Below are positions 46,195 to 56,129 of a stretch of 64,000 nt of DNA, in pieces. The stretch's first letter is position 1; each line of letters starts with the position of its first letter. The notes beneath the pieces were generated by a model that was not told where the DNA came from, did not search any database, and saw only the letters and a program-made list of their open reading frames with translations. Location: the NCBI RefSeq assembly GCF_000204055.1, contig NW_006768851.1, positions 227,859 through 291,858 of the forward strand, in the 5' to 3' direction. Source of the DNA: Melampsora larici-populina 98AG31. Lineage: Eukaryota > Basidiomycota > Pucciniomycetes > Pucciniales > Melampsoraceae. The position numbers and the translations under genes are program-made.

Positions 46195-47090
46195 TCAGTT
46201 AGTAGCTTTTGTACCCCTATGTTTGCATTCGCAGAAACACACTTGATAAGTAAAACTTTTCAAGTGTCTGCGCAAACCCAAAAGTTGAAGCTGGTTTGCA
46301 TTTTTGCAGTGTTGGCCTTTAATCTATATCACTTATATATAGGAGGATAGCACTTCAAGAACCACTTATGGCTCTTGTAGTGGCCTTTGTACCCCTACAT
46401 TTGCTTTCGCGGCAACATACTCCATAAGTAAAAATTCTGGAGTTTTTGTGAAAACCCAAAAGTTGAGGATGTTTTGGATTTTTGAAGTGTTGGGCTTCAA
46501 AATTTATAACTTTTATACAGAATTGTCTCACTTACAGAACCACTTATGGCTCTTGTAGTGGCTTTTGTACCCCTACATTTGCTTTTGCGGAAACATACTC
46601 CATACGTAAAATTCTGGAGTTTTGGTGCAAACCCAAAAGTTGAACCTGAGTTATATTATTGGAGCATGGGGCCATCAAATTTTCAACTTTTATACAGAAA
46701 TATATCACTTACNNNNNNNNNNNNNNNNNNNNNNNNNNNNNNNNNNNNNNNNNNNNNNNNNNNNNNNNNNNNNNNNNNNNNNNNNNNNNNNNNNNNNNNN
46801 NNNNNNNNNNNNNNNNNNNNNNNNNNNNNNNNNNNNNNNNNNNNNNNNNNNNNNNNNNNNNNNNNNNNNNNNNNNNNNNNNNNNNNNNNNNNNNNNACTT
46901 ATGGCTCTTGTAGTGGCTTTTGTACCCCTATATTTGCAATGTTGTGAAAACACACTGGACAAGTAAAACTTCTAGAGTTTTTGTGCAAACCCAAAAGTTG
47001 AAGCTGTTTTGGATTTCTGTAAGATTGGGCTATAAATATGAACTATGGTGGACACCCACACACCACGCAAAGAACCACTTATAGCCTTAT
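46195..47090. repeat. tandem array of about 178-base units with an assembly gap
   Basis: The phrase CTTGTAGTGGCTTTTGTACC recurs, intact or slightly changed, at about 46201, 46375, 46553 and 46908, and its flanks repeat as well. The spacing is 178, then 178, then 355 bases (twice 178). The 184 Ns at 46713-46896 fall inside the fourth interval, so roughly one unit is missing or collapsed. At least five units are present. Confidence 0.85.
46713..46896. other. assembly gap (184 N)
   Basis: A run of 184 unknown bases within the tandem array. Open frames that cross it are artefacts. Confidence 1.
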
Positions 47091-48679
47091 TAATGATTTT
47101 TTAGGTGCTTTTTTCCTGAACGGTGTATAAGGAATTTTTTTTTGTTTTTTGAGATAAAGCAAAAAAAAAACGCCTTTCTTATTTCACATAAACCTATGGA
47201 ATAAACCAAAAATCTCAACTTTTTTTTTTTTTGGTCCCCCCACCCATAATTGTGCCTATATACCTCTATAGCGGACCTCATACTCACTGCCACTAACCAC
47301 ACAACATCACAGTGAGAAGCTCAATATATCACAGGTTTAACTTTGCAAGTTCACTTAGTTATATTACTTATTGCAATCACTCACTCATACAAACTCACAA
47401 ACAGTGTTGATATTGTATTCCAGGGTTTTCCGGTTCAGTACTATTTTGTGGTTTTGACTACACTACATGGGCAAGAATTCTGATAACTTTTTTGTTTATG
47501 GCTCAAATGCCTTGAAAGTTGGCTCATTTTTCCCGCCAATTATGGGGCTTTATATATTTTCTATGAAATTACATCCTTGGCATGTGTGGAAATCTCCATA
47601 GCCCCACATGTAATCCCCATCCAGCACACTGACTTGCAAGGACATAAGTGCTAGTAGGGGATTTGTCTGTGGTTCAAATGCCTCCATTATAGGCTCAAAC
47701 TTTCAGGCAATGCTATACATTTCATAATATACCATCATAAAGCTTGTCTGACATGTCTGGGGATCTCCATAACCACGTATGTATTTACCAATCAGTACAA
47801 TATTTACCAATCAGCACCTAATTTGCACATAACATTGCATATAAAATTTCAATGGGCATTACAAGTGTATTTATACAATGCTCTATTGCTCTCTATTGCT
47901 CTCGAGACTTGATTCTTTCTACTATGTGTCTCAACATCCACACATGCACCACTCTTTTTTTAGACCTAAAGATAAAAAGGACAAGTAAGGAAAATTCGGT
48001 TCTGCATTTCATTCTTTCATTGCAATTAATATGGTAGGTCATTCAACTTATCTTCATTCTTCATTCTAGTATTGAATTTGTAAATCATTCTGGGGCGAAT
48101 GCTAGATCAACCTCTATTCAAGTACTCTTCAGACCTAATCTAAGTCCCATATATCCCCTCCATCAACTTACCCTTATACTCAAGTTTGTTCAACTTGGTT
48201 CCATTTTTGCTATTCTTGTTGCACTCCTCTGACCACAAAGTCTCCCAAAACCTGCTTTGTTTGGAAAATCTACTGAAGCACATGCTGTAATTAAGTCACT
48301 AATCAAATGAACTTCCAAACACTTTCACTCACAAAGAACAGCCAGACTTGGGCTGTGAAAATCGATTGGGGTTTTGTAATGGTATTCTGATATTTCTCTT
48401 ATCTTTCAAGTATCATTGAGATAATTTTTCTGAATTCTGTACATTTAGTGTAGATGCCTTATGAAAGGTTACCAACACAAATACTCAACATGTGAATGGG
48501 CCATAAAATAAGTCACATTCTGGTGAGGGTAAAAATTTGTACCCATGGGCTTAAATTTGTGTCTCACATATGTATGAAAAAGACAAAAGCCTACTGTGTT
48601 TATTCAATTCAGAAACATATTCATACAATTGCTCGTGTACTCTCAAATGATTGAAAAACATTACAAAGATATAATGATA

Positions 48680-51600
48680 TCACATCATTGCTTCATTAAG
48701 ATCCTCCCATTCCAGATCGATGTCTTCATCACTTGAGTCTCCATTCAAATCTCCATCAGTATTAGTAACACCTTCACTTGTATAATCATGATTAGGTATG
48801 ACTTCATCATCTAGTTGATTAGTTGCCTGAGTATTTTTTACCGCCCACAAATTAGTCACTATACCTGGATTCAATGAAATCGCATCCTGTGAGTACATAT
48901 GATGAATTGTTTGAATTTGATTTTTCCAGCTCAATTTCAGATCGATGTCGCCTTCTTGCGATGGCGTGTTATGAAGTACCTCACCCAGACACTTGTTCCA
49001 GTCAGCTTGCAAGTTGAATATTCGCACTAGCCTTTCATTCAAGATGATACATGAAGCTTTGATCTTACCAGCACTGCTAAGCGATTTAAAAGCCGGATGA
49101 TCAACCAGTGGAAGGTGATCTTCCTCAGGAGGACCCTGTGCCTGAAGTCGGCAAAGATGAGTTGATAGGGTATTGTGCAAATCAATCGACCATCGCATCA
49201 CTCTTCTAACTTCCCACCCCAATCGACGGATCTCTTCATTGGCTCGATCATAGTATGCAACCTGGCGCATTCCGTGCTGTGTGTTAGCATCGACTGCCCA
49301 AGGCTCACGTCCGTTGGTAAAGAGGCCATCGTTCCAAAACGAGTGATCAAAGTCGATTTTGAGAAGGTCGAGGTAGGAGATGCTTGGCGGTTGTGATTGA
49401 TGTGGAGAAGTGGTAGAATACGATACTACCAGCTTCTGATAGATCTCCAGTTTTGTCTTCAATTTCGCGGCCTGGTCGCGGAGTGACTTAAGCAAGTGAG
49501 TTTTGTCATTGTAACCTGCGCATTGATGAAACCCATATGATCAGTTGGAAATAAAAGCTGAAAGAAGCAATGTTAGAATAATGAGTCACTTACCGATGCT
49601 GGAATTCTTCCCATCGCGTCGGCTAACCTCCAGTGGCCGTTTCTGCTCACAAATAGCCACAAACTGATTACGAACTTCTTGCTTTGCATACCATATTTTC
49701 AAAATCTGGTCTTGTTCTTGTGCTGCAGTCCAAAAAAAGGCAGGTGAGCACGATAATTACTCGGTCTAAGATATAAATGTAATTGTTTACCATTCAGATT
49801 GTTCAAGATCGCTTCAGAACCGATCTTCGAACGTTGTTTTTCAATCTTTTGCTTGATTTTGCTGTGTTCATTGAGCCTGGAAATGGCTTCATCGACATCA
49901 TGCGCATCTCGATCCCTTAATTCAATCCATTGAAATGTAAGCTTGCCTTTTTTGAACTGAAAATTTAATTGACACTATTCACCAGATTTCTTGAGCCATC
50001 TCTTCTAAGCATAGTAATCGACCAAGTTCGATTTTTTGTTCGTCTTGAATATGACATCTCTTGTTTTGAGAGTTGCGCTCCATGATCCATTGTTCACGCA
50101 GGAACTCGTAAGTATAGCAGATTGTGGGGAATAGTGAACTTTTCTCCCTTGATAATTTGGACAGGGCGTTCCGAGTGTCACGTAATACAGTATTAGCATT
50201 GCGTAGGTGGCGTAAAAGCCAATCAGCTGCATCAAATCAGAATCAGCTTCTGATCAGGCTAATCAAATACGCTAAAATCTACATACCTGTTGTTTTCAAA
50301 GTGATTTCCATAAAATAGTCGGCCCGCCAATTTATGTTGAGAAGTCGATGGAGTCGTGTGGATATGCGATTCACCGCTACCAATAAAGATAAGAACGACC
50401 AGAACCGTTCGAGTCCTTCACCATCTGTCAATCCCCAAAAATTGTTGAAGCGCGGGTTGTAGAGTACTTGACATGCCCAGTTATGTACATAAGCGTGAAA
50501 AACCGATGTGCCAAATTTAAGTCTATCTGCAATTTGTTCAAATAAGTTTCTCTTTAGACAAAATGGCATTAGTATTAAGCTTGAAAGGTTGGTATATTAT
50601 GAAATCACTTGCCTTTTTTATATGTGCGTCAAGCTGACACCCGATGTCATATAGAACTCCTATTATGATATCTGGCAAATCCCGCAACAATTGATCGAGG
50701 ATACTCAATGGATAGTAAAGCCTGCAGACAAGTATCAAAACCAGAAATTAACGTTGAGATATTGGAATATGTCAAGTGAAATTATATCACTTACTTTTCA
50801 CCCGTTTTGTAGATATTGGCTAACTTCAAGGGCACATCGTGGCGGCAAGTACATCCAAAGAGACCGGTATCATCACTTCTTTTCCATGAGGTTGAGTTCC
50901 TCACATCGTTTGCTGCGGTGTGAGAGTCAGAGCAGGGATTCTAAATTAAAATTGAGTTAGCTATAAGTTTTGATGTAAGATTAATTTGTAATTCCTACCT
51001 TAATGTTCTTGGCTTGGGCTTCGGTCGAATGCTGAAGAATCTCGTGCTTTTTCATATCAGACGGTTTTATAAAAATCTCCGGATACTCGTCTTCGGTAGG
51101 ATTATCTTTGCTTGACTGGGTGTAATGCCTATGTTGAAAATTACCATCTAAAGCAACAATAACATGTGGCTCTTGAGGTAAATGTTCTTCATTAATTGCT
51201 GGTCCAAAACATCTACCACAGCGATCAGCCAATAGTTGAGCGTTTGAAAGTGTGAGGCCTTCGTTATAAATTTTCTTCGTACAGAGCATGATTGATCGAT
51301 ACATGTTGACTGAGTTGGAGAATTGTCTTCTGAGATCACGTTCATGAATCAGTGATCGGTATTTATAAGATTGAGGTTTCAGGTTGGTTTTGCTTCGTAG
51401 ATTGAGAAATGACATTAATCCATTGATGAATCCGGTACTTGAAATCGTAGTCGTATTCCAAAGTTGATGATGAAATTGGAGGACCCGTACTGAGAAGGCT
51501 GTCTGTGGAGATTGAGGCGAGCTTGATATGTATCCATGGTGTAGAAGGCGTACAGGTTTGGGCATGCACACACAGAAAGAAATATAGGTTTTGCTGTGAA

Positions 51601-52087
51601 ATCCTAAGATGTCGATAAGATCAAGGGGTTGCAATGTGAGTTCAGAATCGGAGCATTGACAGTGTATATTTTGATCGAGGTACGAGGCTTCAGAAGTCCA
51701 ATTCCTTGTTTTATGCTGAAGTTCTAGATAAGTAGCAGTCATCGGAACTTCAATTTCTTTCCACTGAAGTTTTTGACGTCTTCGAGCCTCTTCTTTCCAA
51801 TATTCACGACTTTCTTGAGCAAAGTGATCGGCATCGTCAGGGATCGGAGGAGTAGAGGGTTCTGGTTGGTACGGAAAAGGCATGTATTGAGCCAATACGG
51901 GATCATTGAGTGAGTCCTTGAGATTTGCATTCGAACCGTGAACAGGCTGGTTAGTGATGCCGAGAGAAGCCGAGATCGATTGGGCTTGTTGAGGAGTGAT
52001 CTTAGGGGGAGTGGCAGCCTTTCGACGCCGCTTTGACCTGAAACCCATGTTGCCGAGAAGATTTTTTGGTTTGTTCTTTCCTCCCAT
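48680..52087 (-). CDS. KDZ (Kyakuja-Dileera-Zisupton) transposase with CxC1 cluster
   Basis: The start is the ATG at 52087 (MGGKNKPKNLLGNMGFRSKR). The first exon shows the CxC1 cysteine cluster ('CQCSDSE', 'FCVCMPKPVRLLHHGY') and 'TAFSVRVLQFHHQLW', 'DLRRQFSNSVNMYRSI', then 'ADRCGRCFG' and 'VALDGNFQHRHY' with the first catalytic Asp. Further exons read 'TGLFGCTCRHDVPLKLANIY', 'GVLYDIGCQLDAHIKK' (second Asp) and 'HNWACQVLYNPRFNNFWGLT' followed by DGEGLERFWS with the acidic residue of the RNase H-like fold. The intron after 'DAHIKK' starts with GCAAGT, a GC-AG intron. The last exon (49495-48680) is the helical C-terminal domain with an acidic end. No stop or frameshift was noticed, so it may be active. 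KDZ enzymes move by a DDE/D mechanism. Confidence 0.88.
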
Positions 52088-52240
52088 ATCTGTGAGGTGT
52101 ATCGAAGGTGAATATGATGAATATCGAAATTGATGATATGATGATTCTTGAAAGTAAGAATACCTGAACGTTTGTGGACGGGGTTCAGAATTTGATGCCA
52201 CTGGGACCGGGTTACAGCCACGGGTACCGTAGGGCCTCTG

Positions 52241-52425
52241 AAGCCGGATTTGGTCAAGTTCGGGTCAAGATTTTGAAAAAAATCTTGGCCAAGTGTGAGC
52301 CTGTATCGGGGTCCATTCTCAAGTGTTATCTGAGAACAGTTGAGAACACGCAAAATCCACTACCAGTCGATTTTACATCTCTCCTCGACTCGACTGGTAG
52401 TGGAAGAATACAGGGTTCCGCGGTG
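52241..52425. repeat. right terminal inverted repeat of the KDZ element
   Basis: Inverted copy of 42181-42365 with two differences, each a C-to-T change at a CpG site of the left repeat. Confidence 0.9.
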
Positions 52426-53124
52426 GTTGGAGGCCCGCGGTGCGAAAGGGACGGGGATTGACGCAAAGACGGACAAAATTGTTGGATGGACCGTGATTCA
52501 TGATTTTGGATGTACCCAAACGCTGTAAGTTGTCGGCGGCATTGACCGCAATGTTGAAAGTAAAATTCGCACTGAAAGGATGTTATGATCCCCGACGGGA
52601 GGGAACGCTGGCTATGAGCAAGGATTGTAATGCCACCGAGAAGCGACTGGATGCTGCATTGTCACGGCGCGCCAGCTGGGGCCGAAGGCCACTCAGGCCG
52701 TCCTCCGGCTACGACCATTCGTCGCAGTGAGCTGCCCGTACACACCGTAATTGCTTTGAACGTCGTCGGAGAAACATGTCCGCTTACTGGACTCGGTTGT
52801 CGACAAACGGCGTGGACTTGCCAGGATGATTGCGATAGGCGGCAAATCCTCGGCTCGAGTACAATGTAAGGTGCTGTAAATGCAATTACTTTGCACGTGA
52901 ATCCACAAATGTCGCCAATGTCGCGGCAACACGGGATTGTAAGGATACATGGATTCACGCTGGATTCACACTGTGAATAATATAGGCGGCAGCGGAACGC
53001 TGTGGGGGGGAGTTGCTGAGACTTTCATTTTTACGTTTGTGTTTTGGGTGAAAGGACAGGCCAGAAACGGCTTTGCTTTCTTGTCGCAAACAATACCCCC
53101 AAAGGTGGATTGTACCAGCTCATA

Positions 53125-54780
53125 ATGGCTTCACAGCGGCCATCCAAACCTCGCCAGACGGCAAACTCACATCCTGACGTGAGCTACAGATTCACAGACG
53201 ACACACCTCCAAACACGACGGCGGCAAAGGTGACCAGGACGAGCCGGCACCATCTCCCCATGATTGTCAATGTGTACAACTGGCTTCCATTTCCTCTCGT
53301 CACCTTAGCACAACCAACTCCCGGATTTGACTTGAACCCCTCATCTAACCGGTTCATTTGCAATACGGCACGAACACCGCCTTGGTTTCCTGACCCGTCT
53401 TCCGCTGCACGCTTCCTCAAATACCGGGCAATGTCGACCATGTTACGTTTGCCATGACCTCCTTGTCACCTTGGACCTTCCAAGCCGAAAGGCAAAACGG
53501 TGTAGCCCACCTTCTCACCGGAGTATTGGAAGCCTAACATGGACCCAACCCTCTAATCCAGTACTTACTTTTGGACCACCAATCATAGGAGGATGGTGAT
53601 CTGCTCACAGCTGTTCCAGAGGGATTCAACATCAAATACTCCGATGTACGGAACCGCATGCGTAAACGCGAAAACCGAATGGCAACACTTGCCAACTGTC
53701 CATTTGCCTCACTTCAAGCCTGGCTCCACCGTCTTACGGAACGCGGATGGCACATCTATAACGACATTCGGTCTAGTCATAACCAAATTCACATAGGTTT
53801 CTTTTCACCTTGGCAACGGCAACAACTCCTCCGCCACGGCGTAGACGTCGTCTGCTTTGACTCTACCCATGTTTGCCAAAAGCTTGAAATCCCCAGATGA
53901 CGCAGTGTCAAACTCACTCTGATTACGCTAGTCATCCGGAATCCTGTTACCGGCAGTGGTACCCCAGTTGCTTGGTTTCTAACTTCGGATGAAATGGTGT
54001 TAGTCACTTATTAACTAGCTTTTGATGCAGCAGCTGACGTAGGTACACATCCCAAAACCCACAGCTCTACAATCACACAATTCCTTACCAGGCTGAAGGA
54101 CAAATTTCAGGTCATACCATCCGCCTTCACCTCGACGCACGGCAGTTGCGCCTCGAGAGGCTCCCGACTCCTCAAGTTACCATCAATCAACCAAATGATA
54201 GCTTATACAAGTCGCCAACCCCTGTCAATGCTTCTCAGTTATGGGGACTCTTTGGCACAATGCACGCTGAAATGTCTGCAGCCCCCGTACCTACGGACGT
54301 TAGATAAACAACCAACCGTCCACCTGACTCGGTTCCTCCGTTTGTTACATCTAGAAATTGTGTAGAAGTGTGAGAACCAGCCATTCCTAATTGTGAAAAC
54401 TATTGAAGCGACACTAATGTTGAATGAAACACAATTACTGTCAACGTCCATCTCACTCTGATTCATTCAATACCATACCACCCATGGCCTCTATCACCAA
54501 GCATTCCGCTACACACATTAACACCACCGACCCCAAATCCAACGGAAGAACCAGAACCTTGCGACGCACGCAAAGCACTCAAACAGCTCGCACTCGACGA
54601 ACTTTTTCCTTATGCTCGACTTACGACGCAGTTGGAGTTGAAATACTCATCCGAAGATCTCGTAACAAACGGCACTTTGGCAGGCATCGAACGTGCCACT
54701 CACGCTGTTCGTGAAGGGTATTTTGAAGCTCTTGACTTGCACTCTGAAGGGTGTTCTACCAAACAAATCCGCTAACTTTC
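53125..54780 (+). pseudogene. MULE-type transposase relic
   Basis: Plus-strand fragments of one protein occur in changing frames. 'MASQRPSKPRQTANSHPDVS' begins at 53125; 'LQAWLHRLTERGWHIYND' and 'IGFFSPWQRQQLLRHGVDVV' with CFDSTH (53690-53900) are typical of the fungal MULE transposase core, where the Asp of CFDSTH is catalytic. The later 'VIRNPVTGSGTPVAWFL' block lies after a stop, and a distal part near 54540-54720 ('ALKQLALDELFPYARL') is again in frame. Several stops and frameshifts show it is dead. Ends are approximate, and I found no termini. The 52426-53124 stretch before it holds no clear gene. Confidence 0.7.
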
Positions 54781-55040
54781 CCATTGTTAAACACTTAGCC
54801 AGCCTTTTCGACGAACGTCTTCATTCAAAAGGGCGATGTTAGCTGCACAACTAAAAACGGTGGGAAGACCGCGTAACCTTCAGCATTAACATCTCAGATT
54901 TTTCCAAATTTTCTTATCATCCTTTATTTCCCTGTCTCTCGTGACCGAACATAGATTTCATTTTCTACCCTTTCCCTTCGACAAGCACACATTCCAAAGT
55001 GATAGATTTTCCCAAGTTTGTAAAGTCGTGTAGCTCATCT

Positions 55041-55770
55041 TCAGGCATGCAATTTAACGTTTTGCCTGATATTCTTCCGAGCGGTATACACGCGAATGAT
55101 ATTCGAGTTATCATTCGCGTGTATACCAACCGTCGGGAGATCCCCCGGGGATCTCCCGACCCGAGCAATCAGCATTACCCGAGTACGTGTTACCGTGCAA
55201 AGCGAGGTATAGTCAAATACCTCTGTTCTCACGGTTATTTGACCGAGATCTTCCAGGTAGAATAACGGCGTGCCAATGAGACTCACTAAGGACCAGGCGC
55301 AGAATCCCAGGTCTTCGTAGTACCAAACGCTTTCGTTTTCCACGTTTGATCACATACGAGTCTCAGATTGGGGTGATTTTTCAATCTGAGACGCCATTCG
55401 TGCTGGGATTAGCGATTCAGTAGGCTTCTGGAAGTCGTGCCTCAGATAGTTTCAGTGAGGCACGTCTTCTACCGCCCACAAATGATGAGGCTAAGATGTT
55501 GCTCTTTGCCTCACCCCAGATTGGTAGCATTGGGTAGTAAGGAAATAAAAAGTTCTACTTTCATGATCTTTTTATTTCCCTACTAAATCAGATTTTTGAC
55601 GTCTAAAACGCGATTGGATGTCCTTTCGTAAGTGGTTTATCTTGCACTCTCTTGCAGTTCCGTACTTTTTGCCTCGTCTAGTTAACCTTCGTGAGCTTCA
55701 CTCACAGCATACACGTATGGCTTTTGAAAGACCCTTTCTGTGAAAGGTCGTGCATATATGATATATATGC
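55041..55770. repeat. array of at least nine consecutive DNA hairpins
   Basis: Perfect or near-perfect inverted repeats follow each other. Stems: 55041-55047/55063-55069 (7 bp); 55083-55101/55109-55127 (19 bp, loop 7); 55132-55145/55147-55160 (14 bp, loop 1); 55204-55210/55217-55223 (7 bp) or the alternative 55212-55219/55236-55243 (8 bp); 55360-55370/55382-55392 (11 bp); 55431-55444/55456-55469 (14 bp, one mismatch); 55486-55496/55503-55513 (11 bp, one mismatch); 55535-55552/55568-55585 (18 bp, one mismatch); 55733-55738/55742-55747 (6 bp); 55752-55759/55763-55770 (8 bp). The stem sequences are unrelated to each other. No open frame covers the array. Confidence 0.9.
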
Positions 55771-56129
55771 TGGTGTGCATATATCCCGCCGAAGTTCCGA
55801 TATCCTCAGTCACAAGATCCTTGAAGTTCGTATCTGCGTGGTTGGTTTCTTTCGTTTTGTTCAGGCGGTGGTTTTGTAGTCATTTTCGCATTTGACCTCC
55901 TTCGTCGTAGCTACCTATAATTTTCTAAACTTTTTTAATCCATATTCGCGTCAGTGTTTTTGATCCTCTTGAATAAGATATTTCGGTGTGATTCGGCTCG
56001 CTTACATGGTTTCTTCTAGCTAGCAAGGAAAATCATATATACACTCAAGTAAGTTCCTACCCTCCATGCCCTCGTGTCAAAGTACTAGGGAAAACTAATG
56101 GTTTGACCTTTGGTCCCCTTCAGTTAAAT

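Larger units (their letters stand above)
45562..48679. other. non-coding middle of the KDZ element
   Basis: About 3.1 kb between the two genes. It holds the tandem array at 46195-47090 with the assembly gap; the rest is AT-rich with poly-T runs. No gene is supported. Confidence 0.6.
42181..52425 (-). mobile_element. complete KDZ (Zisupton-group) DNA transposon
   Basis: The 10,245-base element is bounded by 185-base inverted repeats (42181-42365 and 52241-52425) that differ at only two positions. The flanking eight bases are GATGGAGG (42173-42180) and GTTGGAGG (52426-52433), one mismatch, which fits the 8-base target duplication known for Zisupton elements. Inside, both on the minus strand, are the KDZ transposase (48680-52087) and a second gene (43098-45561), with a satellite-like tandem array between them. 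High similarity of the ends suggests recent insertion. Confidence 0.88.

Noticed and set aside
46546..46966. Open frames across the N gap
   Set aside because: They consist of unknown bases within a non-coding tandem array.
42181..52425. TET/JBP dioxygenase as KDZ cargo
   Set aside because: KDZ elements of fungi often carry such genes, but the second gene here shows no HxD...H iron-binding pattern.
52693..52958. Minus-strand frames near the right KDZ border
   Set aside because: Several overlapping frames are open because of GC content; none has a domain pattern.
55081..55343. Short open frames inside the hairpin array
   Set aside because: Palindromic DNA makes matching frames on both strands; there is no start context or domain.
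55041..55770. CRISPR-like array
   Set aside because: The repeats are hairpins with different sequences, without a constant repeat or spacer length, in a eukaryotic genome.
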